A stretch of 64,000 nt of DNA from Rhodobacter sp. SGA-6-6 (GTDB taxonomy: Bacteria > Pseudomonadota > Alphaproteobacteria > Rhodobacterales > Rhodobacteraceae), in the NCBI RefSeq assembly GCF_011043545.1, contig NZ_JAAKGP010000012.1, positions 1 to 64,000 of the forward strand. The letters run 5' to 3'. Positions 46,189 to 53,766 of the stretch are shown in pieces. Position 1 is the first letter of the stretch. Every line of letters starts with the position of its first letter. Made by a program: the position numbers and the translations under genes. Below the pieces are notes generated by a model. It did no database searches. It worked only from the letters and a program-made list of their open reading frames with translations, and was not told the origin of the DNA.

Positions 46189-46193
46189 GCGTA

Positions 46194-46246
46194 GGGCGGG
46201 GTTCATCCCGCCGCGGCACGGGCAAATCGGCGGGTGAACCCCGCCC
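46194..46246. repeat. REP-like inverted repeat
   Basis: GGGCGGGGTTCATCCCGCCG (46194-46213) is followed 14 bp later by its near inverse CGGCGGGTGAACCCCGCCC (46228-46246). Arms agree except for one extra base. This GGGCGGGGTTC form resembles widespread REP-type extragenic palindromes. Only one copy is in the window, between convergent tkt and the DUF808 gene. Confidence 0.7.
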
Positions 46247-46265
46247 ACCGGCCCGGCCGCCGCGC

Positions 46266-47240
46266 CTAGTGCGCGGCCTTCTTCTTCCCCGTCGCCGCCG
46301 CCCACATCGGCCCGATCACCCGCGTGGCCAGCGGGATCAGCAGCACCCCGAGCCCCAGGCCGAACACCCCGTCGATGGCCGCCTGCACCGCCCAGGCCAC
46401 GAAGCCCTGCGCAACCGAGACCGCCTCGGCCGCCGCCTCGGCGATGTGATGGATGGTCTCGTAGGGCCATTCCCAGAGATGCGTCACCTCCAGCCCGTGC
46501 AGCACGATCGACCCGCCGACCCAGAGCATCGCCGCCGTCCCCACCGTGGACAAGAGCTCCATCAGCTTCGGCATCCCCACCACCAGCCCGCGCCCGGTGG
46601 CCCGCCCTGCCCCGGTGCGCCCCGTCGCCGCCATGTGCAGGCCGATGTCGTCCATCTTCACGATCAGCGCCACCGCGCCATAGACCGCGACGGTGATCAG
46701 CACCCCCACCAGCGCCAGCGTCGCCGCCTGCATCCAGAAGGAGGGGCTTTCCACCGTGGCCAGGGCGATGGTCATGATCTCGGCGGACAGGATGAAATCG
46801 GTCTTGATCGCGCCGGCCACCTTCTCCTCCTCCAGATGCGCCGGGTCGCGGGGGTCGAAATCCTGCTCCACCGCCTCGTCGCCATGCGGGAACAGGGCAT
46901 GGAACACCTTCTCCGCCCCCTCGAAGCAGAGATAGGCCCCGCCCAGCATCAGCAAGGGTGTGATCGCCGCCGGCAGGAAATGGTTCAGCGCCAGGAGCGC
47001 CGGCAGCAGGATCACCAGCTTGTTGCGGATCGAGCCCAAGGCGATGCGGCCGATGATCGGCAGCTCCCGCTTCGCCTCGAAGCCGTGGACGTATTTCGGC
47101 GTCACCGCGGCGTCATCGATCACCACGCCGGCCGCCTTGGCCCCGGCCTTGGCCGCCGCCGCGGCCACGTCGTCGACCGAGGCCGCCGCCACCTTGGCGA
47201 TGGCCGCCACATCGTCCAGAAGCGCCAGAAGTCCGCTCAT
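46266..47240 (-). CDS. DUF808 (YedI-like) membrane protein
   Basis: The 324-residue protein matches the DUF808/YedI family. It has a conserved N-terminal SGLLALLDDVAAIAKVAAAS, a Lys-rich RELPIIGRIALGSIRNK, then six or so hydrophobic spans (LVILLPALLALNHFLPAAI, ALVGVLITVAVYGAVALI, VLLIPLATRVIGPMWAA). It is an inner membrane protein of unknown function. It ends near the REP-like repeat and is divergent from gap1. Confidence 0.9.
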   Translation of the reverse strand: MSGLLALLDDVAAIAKVAAASVDDVAAAAAKAGAKAAGVVIDDAAVTPKYVHGFEAKRELPIIGRIALGSIRNKLVILLPALLALNHFLPAAITPLLMLGGAYLCFEGAEKVFHALFPHGDEAVEQDFDPRDPAHLEEEKVAGAIKTDFILSAEIMTIALATVESPSFWMQAATLALVGVLITVAVYGAVALIVKMDDIGLHMAATGRTGAGRATGRGLVVGMPKLMELLSTVGTAAMLWVGGSIVLHGLEVTHLWEWPYETIHHIAEAAAEAVSVAQGFVAWAVQAAIDGVFGLGLGVLLIPLATRVIGPMWAAATGKKKAAH

Positions 47241-47320
47241 CCTTCACCCCACCTTTGCACGCTTCCGCAATAAACCAGCCCCGGGGATTCGGCAAAAGCC
47301 ATCCCGGCGCCTGCGCATCC

Positions 47321-47352
47321 GTTAGCGCAAACGGCGGATGTTCACGCTAACA
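47321..47352. promoter_or_regulatory. Two LacI-type operator-like palindromes upstream of gap1
   Basis: GTTAGCGCAAAC (47321-47332) and TGTTCACGCTAACA (47339-47352) each match the palindrome TGTTAGCGCTAACA with two mismatches. Centres are 19 bp apart, about two helical turns. They lie 85-115 bp before gap1. The motif resembles what I recall of the CceR site for central carbon control in Rhodobacterales. Regulator identity is inference. Confidence 0.55.
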
Positions 47353-47436
47353 CGCGGAAAAAGCGTCGCTTTCCGGCTAGGAATACGGTCGTATACAGGC
47401 TATGCGCCAGAGAGCGAGTCATATCGGAGGCGCGGC

Positions 47437-48435
47437 ATGATCACCATCGGCATCAACGGATTCGGACGGATCGGGCGCTGCACGCTGGCCCATATCGCGG
47501 AATCGAACCGCAACGACGTGCAGGTGGTGGCGATCAACGCCACCGGGCCGGTGGAAACCAACGCCCATCTGCTGAAATACGATTCGGTCCACGGCCGCTT
47601 TCCGGGCACGGTGAAGGTGGTCGACGGCGGGCTGGACCTCGGCCGCGGGCCGATCCGGGTGATGTCGACCTACAACCCGGACGAGCTGGACTGGCAGGGC
47701 GTCGACGTGGTGCTGGAATGCACCGGCAAGTTCAACGACCGCGACAAGGCCGCCGTCCACCTGGGCCGCGGCGCCAAGCGCGTGCTGGTCTCCGCCCCGG
47801 CCAAGAAGGCCGACAAGACCGTGGTCTACGGCGTCAACCACCGCCAGCTGACCGCCGAGCATCTGGTGGTTTCGAACGGGTCCTGCACCACCAACTGCCT
47901 GGCGCCGCTGGCCAAGGTGCTGAACGACGCCATCGGCATCGAATCCGGCATCATGACCACGATCCACAGCTACACCGGCGACCAGCCGACGCTGGACCGC
48001 CGCCACAAGGACCTCTACCGCGCCCGCGCCGCCGCCATGGCGATGATCCCCACCTCCACCGGCGCCGCCAAGGCGCTCGGCGAGGTGCTGCCGGAACTGA
48101 AGGGCAAGCTGGACGGCTCGGCCATCCGCGTCCCCACCCCCAATGTCTCGGCGGTGGACCTGACCTTCATCGCGGCGAAGTCGGTGACGGCGGAAGAGGT
48201 GAACCAGATCGTGCGCGAGGCCTGCGCCGGCTACATGGGCATGGTGATGTCCTACGACCCCGAGCCCAAGGTCTCGATCGACTTCAATCACACGCCGTTC
48301 TCGTCTATCTTCGCCCCCGACCAGACCAAGGTGGTGGGCCGCTCGGTCCGCGTGCTGGCCTGGTATGACAACGAATGGGGCTTCTCCTGCCGGATGGCCG
48401 ACGTGGCCGGCGTCATGGGGCGGCTGCTGCAATAG
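47437..48435 (+). CDS. gap: Glyceraldehyde-3-phosphate dehydrogenase paralogue 1 (probable NADP type)
   Basis: The 332-residue GAPDH has the catalytic C150 (SNGSCTTNC) and standard folds. The NAD-binding aspartate is replaced: VAINATGPVE has A35-T36 where NAD enzymes carry D-L. The residues that correspond to L187-P188 of the Bacillus enzyme are R188-R189 (TLDRRHKD). This combination favours NADP. GGAGG precedes the ATG at 47437. Two operator-like sites lie upstream. It may serve gluconeogenesis or the Calvin direction. Confidence 0.93.
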   Translation: MITIGINGFGRIGRCTLAHIAESNRNDVQVVAINATGPVETNAHLLKYDSVHGRFPGTVKVVDGGLDLGRGPIRVMSTYNPDELDWQGVDVVLECTGKFNDRDKAAVHLGRGAKRVLVSAPAKKADKTVVYGVNHRQLTAEHLVVSNGSCTTNCLAPLAKVLNDAIGIESGIMTTIHSYTGDQPTLDRRHKDLYRARAAAMAMIPTSTGAAKALGEVLPELKGKLDGSAIRVPTPNVSAVDLTFIAAKSVTAEEVNQIVREACAGYMGMVMSYDPEPKVSIDFNHTPFSSIFAPDQTKVVGRSVRVLAWYDNEWGFSCRMADVAGVMGRLLQ

Positions 48436-48459
48436 GGGCCTGCGCCCCCCGGGGGCAAG

Positions 48460-48603
48460 GTGACCGATCGCATCGCATTCTGGCTGGCGGCCGTGCTGGC
48501 CGTGCTGATCGGGGCGGATTTCGCCCTGACCGGCGGCGAGACCCTGGTGTTTCTGGCCCGCAAGTTCTTCGACCTGATGGATTGGGTGGCATTCTGGCGC
48601 TGA
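48460..48603 (+). CDS. Small membrane protein between the gap paralogues, 47 aa
   Basis: The frame starts at GTG (48460) after GGGGGCAAG and encodes a 47-residue peptide. A hydrophobic segment (IAFWLAAVLAVLIGADFAL) is followed by an amphipathic C-terminal part (ARKFFDLMDWVAFWR). Codon use is like the neighbours. The frame ends 104 bp before gap2, 24 bp after gap1. I recall a similar small gene between the two gap genes of related genomes. Role unknown. Confidence 0.65.
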   Translation: MTDRIAFWLAAVLAVLIGADFALTGGETLVFLARKFFDLMDWVAFWR

Positions 48604-48643
48604 CCGCGGCAGACTGAGGTTGCATTTTCTGCCGTTTTGGCAT

Positions 48644-48657
48644 TGTTAGCGCTATCG
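48644..48657. promoter_or_regulatory. LacI-type operator-like site upstream of gap2
   Basis: TGTTAGCGCTATCG matches TGTTAGCGCTAACA in 11 of 14 bases. It is 50 bp before the gap2 start, within the likely promoter or leader. It belongs to the same set as the sites at 47321, 47339 and 49810. Confidence 0.55.
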
Positions 48658-48706
48658 GACACCTGCTGTCGGATGGGCGCAATCGCAGCTTCGGAAGGGA
48701 AAGGTC

Positions 48707-49711
48707 ATGGCCGTCAAGGTTGCCATCAACGGATTTGGGCGGATCGGACGCAACGTGCTGCGGGCGATCATCGAATCGGGCCGCACCGACATCGAGGTCG
48801 TCGCCGTCAACGACCTCGGCCCGGTGGAGACCAATGCGCATCTGCTGCGCTTCGATTCGGTGCACGGCCGCTTCCCGGCCGAAGTGACCACCGGCGAGGA
48901 CTGGATCGACGTCGGCCGCGGCCCGATCCGGGTGACGGCGCTGAGGAACCCGGCCGACCTGCCCTGGGGCGACGTGGACATCGTGCTGGAATGCACCGGC
49001 ATCTTCACCTCGAAGGAGAAATGCCTGCCCCATCTGGAGAACGGCTCCAGGCGCGTCCTGATCTCCGCCCCCGGCGAGGGCGCGGACAAGACCATCGTCT
49101 ACGGCGTCAACCACGACACGCTGACCAGGGACGACATCGTGGTGTCGAACGCCTCCTGCACCACCAACTGCCTGTCGCCGGTGGCCTATGTGCTGAACAA
49201 GGCCATCGGCATCGAGAAGGGCATGATGACCACGATCCACAGCTACACCGGCGACCAGCCGACGCTGGACACCATGCACAAGGACCTCTACCGCGCCCGC
49301 GCCGCGGCGCTGTCGATGATCCCGACCTCCACCGGCGCCGCCAAGGCGGTGGGGCTGGTGCTGCCCGAGCTGAAGGGCAGGCTGGACGGCTATGCCATCC
49401 GGGTGCCGACGCCGAATGTCTCGGTGGTGGACCTGAAGTTCATCGCCAGGCGGGCGACGAGCGTGGAAGAGATCAACGGCGCGATCCGGGCGGCGGCGGC
49501 GGAGGGGCCGCTGAAAGGCATCCTCGGCTATACCGACTACAAGAACGTGTCGTCGGACTTCAACCACGACCCGCATTCCTCGGTGTTCCACATGGACCAG
49601 ACCAAGGTGATGGACGGCACCATGTGCTCGATCCTGGCCTGGTATGACAACGAATGGGGCTTCTCCTGCCGGATGGCGGATACCGCGGTGGCCATGGGCA
49701 AGCTGATCTGA
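48707..49711 (+). CDS. gap: Glyceraldehyde-3-phosphate dehydrogenase paralogue 2 (NAD type)
   Basis: The 334-residue GAPDH has C151 (SNASCTTNC) and the NAD-specific aspartate D36 in [10 protein letters not shown]. It is clearly homologous to gap1 (shared [35 protein letters not shown]), so the pair is a tandem duplication. The ATG at 48707 follows GGAAGGG. The stop codon lies inside palindrome member 5. This is the probable glycolytic enzyme. Confidence 0.96.
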   Translation: MAVKVAINGFGRIGRNVLRAIIESGRTDIEVVAVNDLGPVETNAHLLRFDSVHGRFPAEVTTGEDWIDVGRGPIRVTALRNPADLPWGDVDIVLECTGIFTSKEKCLPHLENGSRRVLISAPGEGADKTIVYGVNHDTLTRDDIVVSNASCTTNCLSPVAYVLNKAIGIEKGMMTTIHSYTGDQPTLDTMHKDLYRARAAALSMIPTSTGAAKAVGLVLPELKGRLDGYAIRVPTPNVSVVDLKFIARRATSVEEINGAIRAAAAEGPLKGILGYTDYKNVSSDFNHDPHSSVFHMDQTKVMDGTMCSILAWYDNEWGFSCRMADTAVAMGKLI

Positions 49712-49728
49712 TTTTCGTCGAAAATCAG
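49708..49728. repeat. AT-rich palindrome, member 5
   Basis: Arms CTGATTTTCG and CGAAAATCAG with one T between. The gap2 stop codon TGA at 49709-49711 is part of the left arm. It is the fifth member of the palindrome family. Confidence 0.75.
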
Positions 49729-49732
49729 GGCG

Positions 49733-49757
49733 AAGGGCGCCTCCGGGCGCCCTTTTT
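49733..49757 (+). terminator. Terminator of gap2
   Basis: AAGGGCGC (49733-49740) pairs with GCGCCCTT (49747-49754), followed by TTT, 22 bp after the stop. Confidence 0.85.
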
Positions 49758-49803
49758 CATGACTCCGGGCCATGCATTTCCGGCATGGCTGCACCGCAGC
49801 ATC

Positions 49804-49826
49804 GGCGGTTGTTAGCGATAACCGCC
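49804..49826. promoter_or_regulatory. Operator-like palindrome upstream of the DUF1127 gene
   Basis: GGCGGTT and AACCGCC arms flank GTTAGCGAT. The core TGTTAGCGATAACC (49810-49823) agrees with TGTTAGCGCTAACA in 12 of 14 bases. It is 60 bp before the DUF1127-like gene and 90 bp after gap2. Confidence 0.5.
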
Positions 49827-49886
49827 GCGCCTATCTTTCCGGTCGAGCGGAAGGAAAAGCAGACCCCGCCGGATGAGGAACCCGAA

Positions 49887-50051
49887 ATGCTGACGATGAT
49901 CGAAACCCTGAAGGAAGCCGCCCGCAAGCGCGCCGCCTATGTCCGCACCCGCGACGAGATCGCCCGGCTGCCGCTGGACGTGGCGCTGGACCTGGACATC
50001 TACCCCGGCGACGCCGCCAGGATCGCCCGCGAGGCCGTCTACGGGCGCTGA
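49887..50051 (+). CDS. DUF1127-like small protein, 54 aa
   Basis: The peptide (MLTMIETLKEAARKRAAYVR at the start) has the C-terminal DUF1127-like pattern TRDEIARLPLDVALDLDIYP followed by DAARIAREAVYG. Some small DUF1127 proteins in alphaproteobacteria affect RNA turnover and carbon or phosphate metabolism. GAGGAA precedes the ATG at 49887. An operator-like palindrome upstream hints at shared control with the gap genes. Confidence 0.75.
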   Translation: MLTMIETLKEAARKRAAYVRTRDEIARLPLDVALDLDIYPGDAARIAREAVYGR

Positions 50052-50101
50052 GCGCCGCCTGCCAAGGCGACTGCCGGGGGCCTTCGGGTCCCCTTTGCAT
50101 T

Positions 50102-50599
50102 TCAGCCCTGGCGATACTTGGCCTTCAGCGCCTCGCGCACCGGATCGGGCACGAATTTCGACACGTCGCCGCCCAGCCGGGCGATCTCCTTCACCAGCTT
50201 CGAGGCGATGGCCTGCCGCCGGGCATCGGCCATCAGGAAGACCGTCTCGATGCTGCTGTCCAGCGCACGGTTCATGCCGACCATCTGGAATTCGTATTCA
50301 AAATCCGCCACCGCCCGCAGGCCGCGGATGATCACCCCTGCCCCGACGTCGCGGGCGCAGTCGATCAGCAGGTTCTCGAACGGGTGGACGACGATCTCGC
50401 CCCCCGTCTTCGCGGTGATGGCGGCGCATTCGGCCTGCACCATCGCCACCCGTTCCTCCAGCGGGAACAGCGGCCCCTTGTCGCGGTTGATGGCGACGCC
50501 GATCACCAGCCGGTCGACCAGCGCCATGGCGCGCTGGATGATGTCGGTATGGCCAAGCGTGATCGGATCGAAGGTGCCCGGGTAAAGGCCGATGCGCAT
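50102..50599 (-). CDS. coaD: Phosphopantetheine adenylyltransferase
   Basis: CoaD adenylates 4'-phosphopantetheine in coenzyme A synthesis. The 165-residue product has GTFDPITLGH (residues 8-17, the TxGH motif) and RGLRAVADFEYEFQMV. The start at 50599 gives the normal length. It is a single gene convergent with the DUF1127 gene. Confidence 0.97.
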   Translation of the reverse strand: MRIGLYPGTFDPITLGHTDIIQRAMALVDRLVIGVAINRDKGPLFPLEERVAMVQAECAAITAKTGGEIVVHPFENLLIDCARDVGAGVIIRGLRAVADFEYEFQMVGMNRALDSSIETVFLMADARRQAIASKLVKEIARLGGDVSKFVPDPVREALKAKYRQG

Positions 50600-50699
50600 T
50601 CCGTTTCCTCCGTCCGATCCCTGCCCGGATCGAACGCAACATTATTGCGCCGGCAAGTGCAAGAGCCTTTCCGCCCCCCTCCACTACCTACTTGCCCGC

Positions 50700-51134
50700 T
50701 CAGAAGCCCTTGATCATCCCCTCCAGCGCGTCCTTCTCGGCCGCCAGTTCCTCCAGCCGCGCCTTCACCACGTCGCCTATGGAGATCAGCCCGACCATCG
50801 CGCCGCCGTCCAGCACCGGCATGTGGCGGAAGCGGCCGTCGGTCATCTTCTGCAGCACGGCATGGGTCTGGTCGCCGCGTTCGCAGCCGACCACCTTGGC
50901 GGTCATCAGGCTGGAGACGGAATCGGACAGCACCCCCGGCCCGCGCTTGCCCAGTTCGCGCACGATGTCGCGCTCCGACAGGATGCCGACAGCGTGCCGG
51001 CCGTCGGACGAGACGATCACCGCGCCGATCTTCTTGGCGGACAGCAGCGCCACCGCCTCGGCCACGCTGGCCTCGGGCGCGATGGTGATGACATTGCCCT
51101 CGGGCTTCGATTTCAGGATCTGGCTGACAAGCAT
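50700..51134 (-). CDS. CBS-domain protein
   Basis: The 144-residue soluble protein consists of two CBS motifs (about 6-65 and 75-130: VAEAVALLSAKKIGAVIVSS, HAVLQKMTDGRFRHMPVLD). CBS pairs bind adenosine nucleotides. There is no other domain, so it is a stand-alone sensor or regulator. The ATG at 51134 follows GGGAGGAG. Similar genes are common in this order; the partner is unknown. Confidence 0.88.
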   Translation of the reverse strand: MLVSQILKSKPEGNVITIAPEASVAEAVALLSAKKIGAVIVSSDGRHAVGILSERDIVRELGKRGPGVLSDSVSSLMTAKVVGCERGDQTHAVLQKMTDGRFRHMPVLDGGAMVGLISIGDVVKARLEELAAEKDALEGMIKGF

Positions 51135-51189
51135 CGGCTGCTCCTCCCGGTGTCTGTCCTTGGAAGGGTCGGATGCGGGCCGGTTCCTG

Positions 51190-52074
51190 TCAAGGGATTG
51201 ATTCAAGACGCGCGATTTCCGACCGGGCCTCGCGCGTCAGCGCCTCGGCGAAGCGGGTCAGGCGCGGAACCCGGGCGTCGTCGGCATGGCGGATCAGCCA
51301 GAAGCTGCGGGTCAGCCGGATGACGTCGGGCAGCACCCGGGTCAGTTCCGGCGCCGAAGGCAGGGCGAAGTCGTGGACCACGCCGATGCCGGCGCCGTGG
51401 CGCAGGAAGTTCAGCTGCACCGAGACGGAGTTGGACGAGAAGGTGACCGGCGGCGCGCCGATCTCGGCGAGGTAGTCCAGTTCCTTGTCGAAGATCAGAT
51501 CGGGGATATAGCCGGTGAAGCGGTGGTGCTTCAGGTCCTCCGGCCCGCGGACCGGATGCGCGGCCAGATAGGCGCGGCTGGCGGCAAGATGCAGCCGGTA
51601 GTCGGTCAGCTTCTGCACCGTCAGCCGCCCGGCCGAGGGGCGGCTGACGCCGATGGCCATGTCGGCCTCGCGCTTCGACAGGTTGAACAGGCGCGGAAGC
51701 GCCACGATCTGCACCTCCAGCCCCGGGTTGGCGTCACAGATGCGGGCGATGACCTGCGGCAGCAGGTAATTGGCGCAGCCGTCCGGCGCGCCGAGGCGGA
51801 TCTGCCCGGTCAGGCCCTCCGGCCCGGTCGGCGTCTCGGCCGCGGCGCGGGCGGCGGCCTCGGCCGCCTCGGCATGGGGCAAGAGCCGGGTGCCCCCCTC
51901 GGTCAACGCATAGCCCTGCGGCGATTTCTGGAACAGCCGCGCGCCGATCGCCTCTTCCAGCCTTGCGATGCGGCGGCCCACCGTCGCCGGGTCGATCTTC
52001 AGCCGCCGCCCGGCGCCCGAAAGGCTGTCGGCCCGCGTCACCGCCAGGAACACCCGCAGGTCGTCCCAGTCCAT
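51190..52074 (-). CDS. LysR-family regulator divergent from mmsA
   Basis: The 294-residue protein has the LysR helix-turn-helix (VFLAVTRADSLSGAGRRL, DPATVGRRIARLEEA) and an effector domain. It is divergent from mmsA across 93 bp, so it probably controls that gene and itself. The effector is likely a valine or beta-alanine breakdown product. No exact LysR box was assigned. Confidence 0.92.
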   Translation of the reverse strand: MDWDDLRVFLAVTRADSLSGAGRRLKIDPATVGRRIARLEEAIGARLFQKSPQGYALTEGGTRLLPHAEAAEAAARAAAETPTGPEGLTGQIRLGAPDGCANYLLPQVIARICDANPGLEVQIVALPRLFNLSKREADMAIGVSRPSAGRLTVQKLTDYRLHLAASRAYLAAHPVRGPEDLKHHRFTGYIPDLIFDKELDYLAEIGAPPVTFSSNSVSVQLNFLRHGAGIGVVHDFALPSAPELTRVLPDVIRLTRSFWLIRHADDARVPRLTRFAEALTREARSEIARLESIP

Positions 52075-52167
52075 CCCTGCAATCCTGCAAAACCCTTTTG
52101 GAATATTGTCTCTTTGTCTGGCGTTTCCGCAAGGGTAAAACCGTGCCAGCCAATATCGGAGGATTCC

Positions 52168-53667
52168 ATGCAAGAGATCGGTCACTGGATCAACGGCAAG
52201 CGCGTCGCGGGCAAGTCGGGCCGCTTCGCCGACATCTACAATCCCGCCACCGGCGAGATCCAGGCGAAGGTCGCGCTGGCGTCGCCTGAGGAGCTGGACC
52301 ACGCCATTGCCGAGGCCGCCAAGGCGCAGGTCGCCTGGGCCGCCACCAACCCGCAGCGCCGCGCCCGGGTGATGATGGCCTTCGGCGCGCTGATCAACCA
52401 GAACATGGACAAGCTGGCCGAGCTGGTCAGCCGCGAGCACGGCAAGACCCTGCCCGACGCCCGCGGCGACGTGCAGCGCGGGCTCGAGGTGGTCGAGGTC
52501 TGCATGGGCGCCCCCGCGATGCTGAAGGGCGAGATGACCGACAGCGCCGGCCCCGGCATCGACCTTTACGCCATGCGCCAGCCGCTCGGCGTGGTGGCGG
52601 GCATCACGCCCTTCAACTTCCCGGCGATGATCCCGCTGTGGAAGATGGCCCCGGCGCTGGCCTCGGGCAACGCCATGATCCTGAAACCGTCCGAGCGGGT
52701 GCCCTCGACCTCGCTGCTGCTGGCGGAACTGCTGCAGGAGGCCGGGCTGCCGGACGGCGTGCTGCAGGTGGTGAACGGCGACAAATCGGTGGTGGACGGC
52801 ATCCTCGACCACCCCGTCATCCAGGGCGTGGGCTTCGTGGGCTCGACCCCGATCGCGCAATACATCTACGGCCGCGCCGCCACCAACGGCAAGCGGGCGC
52901 AATGCTTCGGCGGCGCCAAGAACCACATGATCATCATGCCCGACGCCGACCTCGACAAGGCGGCGGATGCGCTGATCGGCGCCGGCTACGGCGCGGCGGG
53001 CGAACGCTGCATGGCGATTTCCGTGGCGGTGCCGGTGGGGGCGCAGACCGCCGACGCGCTGATCGAGCGGCTGGTGCCGCGCATCGAGAAGCTGAAGGTC
53101 GGCCCCTACACCGCCGGCGACGACGTGGACTTCGGGCCGCTGATCACCAGGCAGGCGCAGGAACGGGTGCTCGGCCTGATCGGCTCGGGCGTAGAGCAGG
53201 GCGCCAAGCTGGTGGTCGACGGCCGCGGGCTGAAGATCCAGGGCTACGAGAGCGGCTTCTTCGTCGGCCCGACGCTGTTCGACGACGTGACCCCGGAGAT
53301 GGAGATCTACCGGCAGGAGATCTTCGGGCCGGTGCTGTCGACCGTGCGCAAGGACAGCTACGAAGACGCGCTGAAGCTGGTGATGGACAACGAATACGGC
53401 AACGGCACCGCGATCTACACCGCCGACGGCGACACCGCCCGCGACTTCGCCAGCCGGGTCAACGTCGGCATGGTCGGGATCAACTTCCCGATCCCGGTGC
53501 CGTTGTCCTATTATTCCTTCGGCGGCTGGAAACGCTCGGCCTTCGGCGACCTGAACCAGTATGGGCCGGACGCCTTCCGCTTCTACACCAAGACCAAGAC
53601 GGTGACGGCGCGCTGGTTCTCCGGCATCAAGGAAGGTGCGGCGCTGAACTTCAAGGCGATGGACTGA
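52168..53667 (+). CDS. mmsA: Methylmalonate-semialdehyde dehydrogenase (CoA-acylating)
   Basis: MmsA converts methylmalonate semialdehyde or malonate semialdehyde to propionyl-CoA or acetyl-CoA in valine, inositol and pyrimidine breakdown. The 499-residue product has ITPFNFPAMIPLWK and the catalytic cysteine in GAAGERCMAISV. The usual ELGGK glutamate is missing (CFGGAKNH), as expected for the CoA-dependent type. GGAGG precedes the ATG at 52168. The NCS1 transporter gene lies convergent downstream. Confidence 0.95.
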   Translation: MQEIGHWINGKRVAGKSGRFADIYNPATGEIQAKVALASPEELDHAIAEAAKAQVAWAATNPQRRARVMMAFGALINQNMDKLAELVSREHGKTLPDARGDVQRGLEVVEVCMGAPAMLKGEMTDSAGPGIDLYAMRQPLGVVAGITPFNFPAMIPLWKMAPALASGNAMILKPSERVPSTSLLLAELLQEAGLPDGVLQVVNGDKSVVDGILDHPVIQGVGFVGSTPIAQYIYGRAATNGKRAQCFGGAKNHMIIMPDADLDKAADALIGAGYGAAGERCMAISVAVPVGAQTADALIERLVPRIEKLKVGPYTAGDDVDFGPLITRQAQERVLGLIGSGVEQGAKLVVDGRGLKIQGYESGFFVGPTLFDDVTPEMEIYRQEIFGPVLSTVRKDSYEDALKLVMDNEYGNGTAIYTADGDTARDFASRVNVGMVGINFPIPVPLSYYSFGGWKRSAFGDLNQYGPDAFRFYTKTKTVTARWFSGIKEGAALNFKAMD

Positions 53668-53682
53668 TCCGAAACGAAGGAG

Positions 53683-53760
53683 CGGGGGTTTCACACCCCC
53701 GCACCCCCGTGGGATATTTGTGGACAGATGAAAGGGGGAGGGTTTGCGCCCTCCCCCTTC
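53683..53760. terminator. Convergent terminator with a Rhodobacterales-type extragenic motif
   Basis: AAGGGGGAGGG (53732-53742) pairs with CCCTCCCCCTT (53749-53759) between convergent mmsA and the NCS1 gene. Just before it, GCACCCCCGTGGGATATTTG and GTGGACAGATGAAA form an extragenic motif I recall from other Rhodobacterales. It is seen once here. Confidence 0.6.
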
Positions 53761-53766
53761 CCTTTC

